Of a DNA stretch of 26,472 nt, positions 15,795 to 23,830 are shown piece by piece. The translations under genes and the position numbers were made by a program. Origin of the DNA: Fusobacterium sp. (GTDB lineage: Bacteria > Fusobacteriota > Fusobacteriia > Fusobacteriales > Fusobacteriaceae); contig JAHHTB010000006.1 of the NCBI GenBank assembly GCA_020024855.1, positions 1 to 26,472 on the forward strand. The letters are read 5' to 3'. Every line of letters begins with the position of its first letter. Positions within the stretch are counted from its first letter, which is position 1. The notes under the pieces are model-generated. The model was not told the DNA's origin, made no database searches, and saw only the letters and a program-made list of their open reading frames with translations.

Positions 15795-18700
15795 ATGTAC
15801 TTAAAAGGTGTAGAAATATATGGCTTTAAATCTTTTGGAGAAAGAATAAAAATAGATTTTGATGGTGGAATAACTTCTATTGTAGGACCAAATGGTTCTG
15901 GAAAATCAAATATACTTGATGCTATTTTATGGGTTCTAGGAGAGCAGTCATATAAAAATATAAGAGCAAAAGAGAGTAAGGATATAATATTTTCTGGGGG
16001 AGATAAGAAAAAACCTGCAAATAGTGCAGAAGTTTCTCTTTATATAGATAACAGAGATAGATTTTTTCCTATGAATGAAGATGTGGCAAAGGTTACAAGA
16101 AAACTTTATTTAAATGGAGAAAATGAATATTATATCAATGATAGGAGAGTAAGACTTAAAGATATAAATGATATGTTCATGGATACAGGAGTGGGAAAAT
16201 CTGCTTATTCTGTAATTGGACAAGGAAAGGTTGAAAGAATTATCTCATCTTCAAAAAGAGAGGTAAAAGAGATAATAGAAGAAGCTGCAGGAGTAAAGAA
16301 ATTTCAACAGAGAAAATTGGAGTCTGAAAGAAAACTTGAAAATGTTAGTAGTGAGATTGAAAAAATAGAGCTTATTCTTAATGAAACAGGTGAGAATAGA
16401 ACTAAGATAAAAAAACAAGCTGAAAGAGCCTTAGCCTTTTTAGAATTAAAAAATGAAAGAGATTCATTAAACAAGGGAATTGTTCTTTTTGACCTTGATA
16501 GAAATAAAAGTAATCTTGAAAAAACTGATGGAAGAATAAATGAGTCTAATAAAAAACTTGACGAGATAAAGAAAAATAGAGAAACAAGTGGAGAAGAACT
16601 TAACAAGATAACAAGTGAAAGAGAAACTCTTAAAACTTCTATTGAGGAAAATATAAATAAGAATGAAGAACTAAAAAATACTATATCTAATTTTGAAAAA
16701 GAGAAAGTAAAACTTTTAGAAAGACAAGAAGCATATAAAAGAGATAGTCTTGATAGAAAAGAGAGATTAAAATTAGCTGAAGAAAGAGCAACTAAAAATA
16801 AAGAATATCACGATAATATCCTAAGTGAAAAAGAAAAAATATCTCAAAATATAAGATCTGGAGAGGCTGATTTTTCAAAATATGAAAATGAGATAGCTGA
16901 AAAAGAGAATGTAAAGAAAGAGATTGAAAAGGATATTGAGGTAAAGAAAAGACAAATTCTTGATTTTGAAGTTGAAAAACTTCAGTATATAAATGATATT
17001 GAAAGTTCTTCAAGGAGAGTAAAGGGAAGTAATTCAAAAATAAGCTCTCTTAATAAGGAGATAGAGGAAACAGAAACTAGAATAAAAGAGAATAAAGAAT
17101 TTTTAGATTTAGCTTTAAAAAATAAAACTTCAAGTGAAAAAATGCTTAAGGATACAGAGGAAAGACAGGGAGTTTGTGAAAAACAAATATCAGAGATAAG
17201 CATAAACACAAATAGAGTTTCTGAAATATTAAGAAGAGATGAAAGTGAAGAACATAGAGATAGGGTAAAATATGATAGTCTTGTTAGATTTGAAGAAAAT
17301 AATGATGGATTTTTTAGAGGGGTAAAAGAGGTATTAAACTGTGGAATAAAAGGTGTAAATGGTGCTTTAATCTCCCTTATTTCAATTCCAGAATATTTGG
17401 AAAAAGCTATTGAATCAGCAATTCCGGGAAATCTTCAAGATATTGTTGTAGATGATAGTAACACAGCAAAAAAATGTATTGAGATTTTAAAAGAGAGAAA
17501 GGTGGGTAGAGCCTCTTTCTTAGCCCTTGATACAATAAAAACTTTTGTAAAAAAAGAGATGCCGTCTTTTGACGGAGTGGTTGGTAGAGCCTCAGAACTT
17601 ATAAAATTTGATTCAAGATACCAAAAAGTTGTGGATATGGTATTAGGAAATCTACTTATAGTAAAGGATATAGACACAGCTATAAATATTACAAAGAAAA
17701 ATCTTTATTCTGGAAGTGTGGTTACTCTTACTGGTGAACTTATAGCAGGAAGTGGAAGAATAACAGGGGGAGAAACAAAAAATTCTGCAATTTCTCAAAT
17801 GTTTGAGAGAAGAAAAGAGATGAAAAGATTAGAAAAAGTTTTAGCTGAAAAAACTTTAAGCATAAGTGAAAATAGAAATAAATTAGAGATGTATAGTAAA
17901 AAATTAGAGGAGCTTGAAAATGAAATCTATCAAATTGATGTTCAAGAGGAAGCCCTTAAGAAAAAAATAAAAGCCTATACAGAGGAATATGACAGCTTAA
18001 AACAAAAAGATGAAAAACTTTGTAAAAATAGAGATATGTTTGTACTTGAAAAGCAGGAAGAAGAACAGTATGCAAAAGAGTATGAGAAACGTATAAAAAA
18101 TTCTAGCCTTGGTAAAGAGAATATTGAAAAAGTTTCAAAGGAAATGAAAGAGCAGATTGATAAAAATACTAATCTTTTAGAAAATATAAATAAAACTATA
18201 AAAAATCTTAATGAAGAATTTTCTGATATAAAAATTAAGTTCTTAAATAGTAAGGATAGAATCACTCAGATAGAAAATGAAATAACTAAAAATATTTCTG
18301 AAAAAAATGAGATAGAAAATGAGATTAATCTTATAAAATCAAATATAGTTAAGTTTGAAGATGAGATTAAAAAATCTGTTGAAGAACTTAAAAAAGTAGA
18401 AGAAAATAAAAAGATAAAAGAGTATGAATTTGAAAAAGAAAATAGAGGACTTCAGGTAGCAAAAGAGAGAGAAGCATTTCTTGAGCTTAAAGAGAAAGAG
18501 CTTATTGGTGTAATAAAAGATTTTGAAACAGAAGAATATAGAGAGGAAGAAAAACTTAGAGGAGAAAAGGAAAGATATTCTCAGATTATTGAAAAAATTT
18601 CTTCTTTAGAAGAGGGGCTTAGAGAACTTGAAAAAGTGGAAGCTAAATCTGTTGTGGAATTAAATTATAGAGAGTCATCAGATAAGGTGAGAAATCTTAC

Positions 18701-19310
18701 AAATAAGCTAAAAGACTTTGAAACAGTAAACCTTTTAGCCGTTGAGGAGTTTGAAGAATTAGATAAGAAATATCAATTTATAAAAGCTCAAAAAGATGAT
18801 TTAGAAGAGAGTCAAAAATCTCTTTTCCAAATAATAGATGAGATTTCAAAAGCTATTGAGGAAAGATTTTTTGATGCATACAAAAATATAAATGAAAACT
18901 TTAATATGATGTGTATGGAAACAATAGATAATTCTGAGGGAAATCTTGTTCTTTCTAATGAAGACACCTATGAAAATTGTGGTGTTGAGATATATGTAAA
19001 ATTTAAAAATAAAAAAAGACAATCACTAACTCTACTTTCAGGGGGAGAAAAGTCAATGGTAGCCATTGCATTTATTATGGCAATATTTATGTATAAACCA
19101 AGTCCATTTACTTTCCTTGATGAGATTGAAGCAGCCCTTGATGAAAAGAACACTAAAAAACTTATAAACAAACTTAAAGAATTTACAGAAAAATCACAGT
19201 TTATTTTGATAACTCATAATAAAGAAACAATGAAATCATCAGATACATTATTTGGTGTAACTATGAATAAAAAAATAGGAATTTCTAAAATAGTTCCTGT
19301 AAAATTATAA
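15795..19310 (+). CDS. smc: Chromosome condensation ATPase SMC
   Basis: A 1171-residue SMC protein. The N-terminal head begins M-Y-L-K-G-V-E-I-Y-G-F-K-S-F and has Walker A G-P-N-G-S-G-K-S-N (31-39). Long Glu/Lys-rich coiled coils flank a hinge at roughly residues 505-660, which contains G-x-x-G reading I-K-G-V-N-G-A-L-I and ends near G-S-G-R-I-T-G-G. The C-terminal head has L-L-S-G-G-E-K-S (signature) and F-L-D-E-I-E-A-A-L-D (Walker B). It compacts and segregates chromosomes with ScpAB, neither of which is encoded here. The ATG at 15795 is preferred over an in-frame TTG at 15780 because GAGGGG (15782-15787) lies between them. Confidence 0.97.
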   Translation: MYLKGVEIYGFKSFGERIKIDFDGGITSIVGPNGSGKSNILDAILWVLGEQSYKNIRAKESKDIIFSGGDKKKPANSAEVSLYIDNRDRFFPMNEDVAKVTRKLYLNGENEYYINDRRVRLKDINDMFMDTGVGKSAYSVIGQGKVERIISSSKREVKEIIEEAAGVKKFQQRKLESERKLENVSSEIEKIELILNETGENRTKIKKQAERALAFLELKNERDSLNKGIVLFDLDRNKSNLEKTDGRINESNKKLDEIKKNRETSGEELNKITSERETLKTSIEENINKNEELKNTISNFEKEKVKLLERQEAYKRDSLDRKERLKLAEERATKNKEYHDNILSEKEKISQNIRSGEADFSKYENEIAEKENVKKEIEKDIEVKKRQILDFEVEKLQYINDIESSSRRVKGSNSKISSLNKEIEETETRIKENKEFLDLALKNKTSSEKMLKDTEERQGVCEKQISEISINTNRVSEILRRDESEEHRDRVKYDSLVRFEENNDGFFRGVKEVLNCGIKGVNGALISLISIPEYLEKAIESAIPGNLQDIVVDDSNTAKKCIEILKERKVGRASFLALDTIKTFVKKEMPSFDGVVGRASELIKFDSRYQKVVDMVLGNLLIVKDIDTAINITKKNLYSGSVVTLTGELIAGSGRITGGETKNSAISQMFERRKEMKRLEKVLAEKTLSISENRNKLEMYSKKLEELENEIYQIDVQEEALKKKIKAYTEEYDSLKQKDEKLCKNRDMFVLEKQEEEQYAKEYEKRIKNSSLGKENIEKVSKEMKEQIDKNTNLLENINKTIKNLNEEFSDIKIKFLNSKDRITQIENEITKNISEKNEIENEINLIKSNIVKFEDEIKKSVEELKKVEENKKIKEYEFEKENRGLQVAKEREAFLELKEKELIGVIKDFETEEYREEEKLRGEKERYSQIIEKISSLEEGLRELEKVEAKSVVELNYRESSDKVRNLTNKLKDFETVNLLAVEEFEELDKKYQFIKAQKDDLEESQKSLFQIIDEISKAIEERFFDAYKNINENFNMMCMETIDNSEGNLVLSNEDTYENCGVEIYVKFKNKKRQSLTLLSGGEKSMVAIAFIMAIFMYKPSPFTFLDEIEAALDEKNTKKLINKLKEFTEKSQFILITHNKETMKSSDTLFGVTMNKKIGISKIVPVKL

Positions 19311-19390
19311 TGACTGTAAAAGAGATTTAACTATCACAAATTATTTTTAAAACTGAGAGTTCTTAATAATTTTATGGACAGTAATTATAA
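19305..19390 (+). repeat. Imperfect inverted repeat at the end of smc
   Basis: A 13-base arm overlapping the smc stop codon (19305-19317) pairs with 19378-19390 with a single mismatch. Inside it AAATTATT (19338-19345) pairs with AATAATTT (19365-19372), and AACT/AGTT caps a GAG loop. No T-run follows on the plus strand, so it is not a standard terminator. It may be a decayed palindromic element or an RNA-stabilising 3' structure. The rest of the 163-base gap holds only the promoter before lpxK. Confidence 0.4.
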
Positions 19391-19406
19391 AAAAAGAAAA
19401 AAATCT

Positions 19407-19435
19407 TTGATTTTTATGTGTATTAACTGTACAAT
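19407..19435 (+). promoter_or_regulatory. Probable promoter for lpxK and following genes
   Basis: TTGATT (19407-19412) and TACAAT (19430-19435) with a 17-base spacer, 38 bases ahead of the lpxK ATG. It would drive lpxK, the unknown gene, the ptsN-like gene and nadD as one unit ending at the 22329 terminator. Confidence 0.6.
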
Positions 19436-19473
19436 AGTTAGGTAGACAGAAAAAAAGTGTGTAAGAGGGATTT

Positions 19474-20484
19474 ATGAAAATTTTAGCATATATATACTAC
19501 TTTGTTACAAGTTTTAGGAATTGGTTGTTTGATAAGGGTATTTTAAAAATAAAAAAACTTGATGATGTTTTTGTTATTTGCATAGGGAATATAACAGTTG
19601 GGGGAACAGGAAAAACCCCTGCTGTTCAATATTTTGCAAAAAGACTTTCTCAAGAGGGAAGAAAGGTTGCAGTTGTTTCAAGGGGATATAGGGGAAAAAG
19701 AAAAGTAGAGCCTCTTATAGTTTCTGATGGAAAAAATATTTTAGTTTCATCAAAGGAAAGTGGAGATGAACCATATAGCCATGCTTTAAATTTAAAAGTT
19801 CCTGTTATTGTTGGAAAAGATAGATATAAGGCTTGTAAGTTAGCAAAAGAAGTTTTTGATGTGGATACAATTATTCTTGATGATGGTTTTCAACATAGAA
19901 AACTTTTTAGAAATATAGATATAGTTCTTGTTGATGCAACAAATCCTTTTGGTTGGGAAGCACTTCTTCCTAAAGGAACACTTAGGGAAAGTTTTCACCC
20001 TGCAGCTAAGAGAGCATCTGAATTTATAATAACAAAATCAGATTTAGTTCCTGAAAGAGAAGTTGAAAAATTAAAAAGATTCTTAAAGGGAAAATATAAA
20101 AAGCCTGTGTCAGTTGCAAAACATGGGATAAGTTCATTATGTGATATTGAGGGAAATGCCAAGCCTCTTTTTTGGGTAAAGGGAAAAAGAGTATTACTAT
20201 TTTCAGGACTTGCAAATCCTCTTAACTTTGAAAAAACAGTTATCTCTTTAGATCCAAGTTATATAGAAAGAATAGATTTCTTAGATCATCATAGCTTTAA
20301 GGAAAAAGATATAGAGTTAATTAAAAAAAGAGCTGAAGATATGAAAGCTAACTATATAATCACAACTGAAAAAGATATAGTAAAACTACCTAAAAATATA
20401 CACATGGAAAATCTTTATATATTAAAAATAGAATTTGAATTTTTAGAAAATAACACATTAAAAAGTTTTAGAGGAGCGAAATAA
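19474..20484 (+). CDS. lpxK: Tetraacyldisaccharide 4'-kinase
   Basis: A 336-residue LpxK, the inner-membrane P-loop kinase that phosphorylates the 4' position of the lipid A disaccharide. The N-terminal helix (about 1-20) is hydrophobic and anchors it. I-G-N-I-T-V-G-G-T-G-K-T-P contains the P-loop (43-49). Next come V-V-S-R-G-Y-R-G, the S-G-D-E-P segment, then L-D-D-G-F-Q-H-R-K with the catalytic acid, and V-D-A-x-x-P-F-G. The C-terminus has F-L-D-H-H-S-F. The length is normal (E. coli 328). It is separated from the main lipid A block by hslU and smc. The ribosome site is GAGGG 4 bases before the ATG. Confidence 0.96.
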   Translation: MKILAYIYYFVTSFRNWLFDKGILKIKKLDDVFVICIGNITVGGTGKTPAVQYFAKRLSQEGRKVAVVSRGYRGKRKVEPLIVSDGKNILVSSKESGDEPYSHALNLKVPVIVGKDRYKACKLAKEVFDVDTIILDDGFQHRKLFRNIDIVLVDATNPFGWEALLPKGTLRESFHPAAKRASEFIITKSDLVPEREVEKLKRFLKGKYKKPVSVAKHGISSLCDIEGNAKPLFWVKGKRVLLFSGLANPLNFEKTVISLDPSYIERIDFLDHHSFKEKDIELIKKRAEDMKANYIITTEKDIVKLPKNIHMENLYILKIEFEFLENNTLKSFRGAK

Positions 20485-20490
20485 AAAGAT

Positions 20491-21309
20491 ATGTTTACAC
20501 TGGAAGATTTAAAAAAAGATAGAAAAGATATAATGGAAAAGGTATTACAGGAATCAGGAAGACAAGGAGTTATATCTTTTTGTTCAGAAGTATTAGATAA
20601 GAGAGCTTATTTTACTGTTGATATGTATGGAAATATAAAAAGAAAAAAATATGATTATGTAATTCCAACGGCAGTTTTTACAGAAAATGATGCTGACTTT
20701 ATAAATTATACTGCTGAAAGTTTAGATTTTACAGAGAAAACAAAGATAGAGAAAATAGGAAGAATGACAAACTCTACCTTAGAAGATGTTAAAAAGAATA
20801 TATTTAAACTTTTTACAAAGGGAGATTTCAATTTTTCATTAAAGGCTTGTAAAGAATTATATCATAGAGATGAAAATGAGTTCTTTAAAATGATGTACAC
20901 TTATTCAATGATGGATAGTATATCTTTTGAAAAATCTCTTGCATTCTATTCTTTAAGAAAATATTTTGAGAAATTTGGTTATTCAGATGAGGCTCTTTAT
21001 CTTACAGTTTCATATGTAGCAAAAATGAGATCTGATTTTTCAGACTACGAAAAATATCAAGATGAAAATATAGAAAAAGATGAATTAAGAAATATCATAA
21101 AAAATGATATAGATAAATTTAAAACAAAAAAAGGATTAATGATTTTAGGGTATTTATTAGTACTTTTAAGTTATAATTATGAGAAAGAAAATATTTTTGT
21201 ATCTGTACTTAAAAATAAAATAAAAGAGTTTGAAAGTGGATTAATAAAAGATGAAGAACTTTCAAAAAAAGAGGAAGAAATATTTATTTGTCTTTCTAAG
21301 GAGGTATAG
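20491..21309 (+). CDS. Protein of unknown function between lpxK and ptsN
   Basis: A 272-residue protein that I do not recognise. It is charged (many Lys, Glu, Asp) with no signal peptide. The N-terminal third (about 1-75) looks alpha/beta, with strand-like G-V-I-S-F-C-S-E-V and a D-M-Y-G-N-I-K-R-K-K-Y turn. The remainder looks helical. One hydrophobic stretch near 213-225 (G-L-M-I-L-G-Y-L-L-V-L-L) is about right for a buried helix and marginal for a membrane helix. Its ATG is 6 bases after the lpxK stop, with GAGGAG 14 bases upstream, and ptsN starts 2 bases after its stop. It is therefore co-transcribed and probably coupled, but the envelope link is only by position. Confidence 0.7.
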   Translation: MFTLEDLKKDRKDIMEKVLQESGRQGVISFCSEVLDKRAYFTVDMYGNIKRKKYDYVIPTAVFTENDADFINYTAESLDFTEKTKIEKIGRMTNSTLEDVKKNIFKLFTKGDFNFSLKACKELYHRDENEFFKMMYTYSMMDSISFEKSLAFYSLRKYFEKFGYSDEALYLTVSYVAKMRSDFSDYEKYQDENIEKDELRNIIKNDIDKFKTKKGLMILGYLLVLLSYNYEKENIFVSVLKNKIKEFESGLIKDEELSKKEEEIFICLSKEV

Positions 21310-21311
21310 CA

Positions 21312-21764
21312 GTGATAAAATATTTTAATGGCAAACTCATCACTTATATTGAAGGGAAACATACAAAAGAGGAGATACTTGAAAAATTAGTGTCAATTAT
21401 AGAAAAAGAAACTGATTTTATTGAAAATAAAGAAGAATTTTTTAATCAGATTTTGGAAAGAGAAAAAATCGGAAGTACTGGAATAGGAATGGGAGTTGCT
21501 ATCCCTCATGCTAGAAGTGGAGGAATAAATGATGTTGTTATAGCAATTGCACTTCTTGAATATCCTGTGGATTTTAACTCTATTGATGGAGAGCTTATTA
21601 AAATAGTTGCCCTAGTTGGAGCACCAAAAGATAAAAGTAAGGAGTATTTAGGACTACTTTCGAATTTATCTAAAGTGTTTAGAGTGAAAAAAAATAGAGA
21701 TTCTATAAAAACAGCAAGAGATCATAAAGAGCTTGTAGAAGCAATAATGGAGATTGAAGTATAG
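21312..21764 (+). CDS. PTS EIIA domain protein (fructose/PtsN type)
   Basis: A 150-residue free-standing EIIA domain of the fructose-mannitol/nitrogen-PTS class. The phosphorylated residue is H66 in G-V-A-I-P-H-A-R, preceded by the usual R-E-x-I-G-S-T-G-I-G. The C-terminal half has the typical V-A-L-V-G-A-P-K-D-K and the closing helix. No EIIB or EIIC is nearby. A free EIIA in a mixed operon suits a regulatory PtsN role better than sugar import, but sequence alone does not settle this. The start is GTG, with AGGAGG 8 bases upstream inside the end of the preceding gene. Confidence 0.85.
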   Translation: MIKYFNGKLITYIEGKHTKEEILEKLVSIIEKETDFIENKEEFFNQILEREKIGSTGIGMGVAIPHARSGGINDVVIAIALLEYPVDFNSIDGELIKIVALVGAPKDKSKEYLGLLSNLSKVFRVKKNRDSIKTARDHKELVEAIMEIEV

Positions 21765-22333
21765 TGAGAATAGGGATTTATGGGGGAAGTTTTGATCCTC
21801 CTCATTACGGACATAAAAATATAGCTGAGTTTGTAATTGAAAAATTAAATCTTGATAAACTTCTTATTGTTCCTGTTGGAGTGGCATCTCATGGAAAAGA
21901 TAATCTATCATCATCTTCTATTAGAATGAAAATGTGTGAACTAACTTTTGGAAAAATAGAAAAGGCTATTGTTTCCCCTGTTGAAATTCAGATGGAGGGA
22001 GTGTCTTACACATTTAAAACTCTTGAAAAAATAATAGAGGAATATGGAAAAGAGAATGATTATTTTGAAATAATTGGAGAGGACTCAGCAAATTATTTTG
22101 ATAAATGGAAAGAGTATGAAAAGATATTAGAGCTTTCAACAGTTATAGTTTTAAAAAGAAAAGGCTTTAAAAATGTAGTTGATTCTTCTAAGATTGTAAC
22201 AGTTGATAATCCGTATTTTAATATGTCTTCCACTGAAATAAAAGAAAAAATAAAAAATAATGAAGATGTTTTAGAGTTTCTTACAAAAGAAACAATAGAA
22301 TTTATAAAAAAAGAAAATTTATATAAAAAATAG
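21764..22333 (+). CDS. nadD: Nicotinate-nucleotide adenylyltransferase
   Basis: A 189-residue NadD that converts nicotinate mononucleotide and ATP to deamido-NAD. The nucleotidyltransferase motif G-G-S-F-D-P-P-H-Y-G-H is at residues about 7-17. The middle has I-I-G-E-D-S-A and W-K-E-Y-E-K-I-L, and S-S-T-E-I-K-E (S-x-T-x-I-R type) closes the ATP site. The length fits. It starts at GTG, overlapping the stop of the PTS gene by one base (TAGTG). The stop codon at 22331-22333 lies inside the stem of the downstream terminator. Many bacteria encode an HD phosphatase (YqeK) next to nadD; it is absent here. Confidence 0.93.
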   Translation: MRIGIYGGSFDPPHYGHKNIAEFVIEKLNLDKLLIVPVGVASHGKDNLSSSSIRMKMCELTFGKIEKAIVSPVEIQMEGVSYTFKTLEKIIEEYGKENDYFEIIGEDSANYFDKWKEYEKILELSTVIVLKRKGFKNVVDSSKIVTVDNPYFNMSSTEIKEKIKNNEDVLEFLTKETIEFIKKENLYKK

Positions 22334-22353
22334 AGAGGATATTCCTCTCTATT
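22329..22353. terminator. Bidirectional terminator after nadD
   Basis: A perfect 11-base-pair stem (22329-22339 with 22343-22353) with a 3-base loop, with A and T runs on both sides. It ends nadD on the plus strand and the phosphatase gene on the minus strand. The nadD stop codon lies in the left arm. Confidence 0.9.
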
Positions 22354-22359
22354 TTTCTA

Positions 22360-22977
22360 TTAATCTAAATGTGATACATCAGAGAATAATAAAATCTCCC
22401 ATTTACCATCTTTGTATTCTGCTATTGTAACACTTGTGTTTTTAGGAACTTTTCTTTCAGCAAAAGTTTCAATTCCTGTATTTGTAATATTTGCAAAAAT
22501 AGACTCAAGGGTAACACCATGTGAAACAACAAGGATAACATCATTTTCAGAATGATTTTCAACTAATTTTTTTAATCCCTCTCCTGCTCTTTTGTAAACA
22601 CTTTCAAAAGTTTCTCCATTAAATCCCTCAGGATCATATTCTTGTCCATTGTTCCATAGATTATAAAATTGAGTAGGGTGTAGTGCCTCAAAATCAGCTC
22701 TAGGTACTCCCTCCATCTCTCCCATATTTATCTCTTTAAATTCAGGGATAATATCAATTTTAGGATCTTTTCTGTCTTCTGTAAGAATATTAATTGTTTC
22801 CAAAGCTCTACCAAGTGGAGATGAATAGAAATGAGTGAACTCTATATCCTTAAGACTTTCTTTTAATTTTCTTGTTTGCTCTTTTCCATTTTCTGTTAGA
22901 GGGGAATTTTTTATTCCTTGAAATATTTTCATCGTATTCCAAACAGTTTCCCCATGACGAACAAAATACAGTTTCAT
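22360..22977 (-). CDS. Histidine phosphatase (phosphoglycerate mutase-like)
   Basis: A 205-residue member of the histidine phosphatase superfamily. The active-site R-H-G-E-T-V-W-N starts at residue 7. S-S-P-L-G-R-A-L-E-T follows, then E-I-N-M-G-E-M-E-G, and the second His in V-V-S-H-G-V. These are the two catalytic histidines and paired arginines of the family. It could be a cofactor-dependent phosphoglycerate mutase, a cobalamin or sugar phosphatase, or a broad phosphatase; its length favours a phosphatase-like member. The start at 22977 is chosen because GGAGG lies 11 bases upstream and the protein then begins M-K-L-Y-F-V-R-H. An ATG 18 bases further out overlaps that ribosome site. Confidence 0.88.
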   Translation of the reverse strand: MKLYFVRHGETVWNTMKIFQGIKNSPLTENGKEQTRKLKESLKDIEFTHFYSSPLGRALETINILTEDRKDPKIDIIPEFKEINMGEMEGVPRADFEALHPTQFYNLWNNGQEYDPEGFNGETFESVYKRAGEGLKKLVENHSENDVILVVSHGVTLESIFANITNTGIETFAERKVPKNTSVTIAEYKDGKWEILLFSDVSHLD

Positions 22978-23027
22978 TAAATAACTAACCTCCATAAAAA
23001 AATCTTTTCTAAAACTCTGTTTTTTAG

Positions 23028-23033
23028 TATAAT
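23028..23033 (+). promoter_or_regulatory. Possible -10 element for kdsB
   Basis: TATAAT 46 bases before the kdsB ATG, in the divergent gap between the phosphatase and kdsB. The -35 region at 17-base spacing (TTTTCT) is poor. No palindrome or riboswitch was seen in this 102-base gap. Confidence 0.35.
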
Positions 23034-23079
23034 CAATATTAGGTATTTATATTTTACACATTAATAAGGAGGATGTAAA

Positions 23080-23817
23080 ATGAAATTTTTAGGAATAATT
23101 CCTGCACGTTATGGTTCAAGTAGATTAGAGGGTAAACCTCTTAAGGATATATGTGGACATAGTATGATTGAGTGGGTATATAAGAGGGCTAAACTTTCAA
23201 ACCTTGATGATGTAATAGTTGCAACAGATGACAAAAGAATTTTTGATGAAGTTGAAAGATTTGGTGGAAAAGTTATAATGACAAAGGAAACACACCCAAA
23301 TGGAACTAGTAGAATAGCTGAAGTGTGTGAAAAGATAACTGACTATGATGTTGTTATAAATATTCAAGGGGACGAGCCTTTAATTGAAAAAGATATGATA
23401 AACTCCCTTATTGATGCTTTTGTAAAAGAGCCTGAACTTAAAATGGGAACATTAAAACATAAATTAGATACAATGGAAGAAGTGGAAAATCCAAATAGTG
23501 TAAAAGTAATAACAGATAAAAATGATTATGCAATATATTTTTCAAGGTCAGTTATTCCATATCCAAGAAAAGAAAATATGGAAAACTACTATAAGCATGT
23601 GGGAATATATGGATACAAGAGAGATTTTGTTCTTGAATATTCAAAATGGGAGCAAACACCTCTTGAAATATCAGAATCCCTTGAGCAGTTGAGAGTTCTA
23701 GAAAATGGATATAAGATAAAAGTTCTTCCAACTCCATATAAGATAATTGGTGTTGATACAGAAAAAGAACTAGAAAGAGTAAGAGAATATATTTCTCAAA
23801 ATAAAGTTGAGATATAG
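23080..23817 (+). CDS. kdsB: CMP-Kdo synthetase (3-deoxy-manno-octulosonate cytidylyltransferase)
   Basis: A 245-residue KdsB that activates Kdo with CTP for transfer to lipid A. The N-terminus has I-I-P-A-R-Y-G-S-S-R-L-E-G-K-P-L, the nucleotide-binding loop. V-A-T-D-D follows, then H-P-N-G-T-S-R-I-A-E-V, N-I-Q-G-D-E-P-L-I, and a later Y-F-S-R-S-V-I-P-Y-P-R. The C-terminal H-V-G-I-Y-G-Y and E-S-L-E-Q-L-R motifs complete the family set. Its length is close to E. coli KdsB (248). Its presence shows that the organism makes Kdo-containing LPS. AGGAGG lies a few bases upstream, and the next gene starts 13 bases after the stop. Confidence 0.96.
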   Translation: MKFLGIIPARYGSSRLEGKPLKDICGHSMIEWVYKRAKLSNLDDVIVATDDKRIFDEVERFGGKVIMTKETHPNGTSRIAEVCEKITDYDVVINIQGDEPLIEKDMINSLIDAFVKEPELKMGTLKHKLDTMEEVENPNSVKVITDKNDYAIYFSRSVIPYPRKENMENYYKHVGIYGYKRDFVLEYSKWEQTPLEISESLEQLRVLENGYKIKVLPTPYKIIGVDTEKELERVREYISQNKVEI

Positions 23818-23830
23818 TTGAGGAGAAACA

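Noticed and set aside
15780..19310. Several long minus-strand open frames inside smc and other coding regions
   Set aside because: They are by-products of AT-rich, Glu/Lys/Ile-rich codons on the plus strand. They have Phe/Ser/Leu-rich translations and no ribosome sites or domains.
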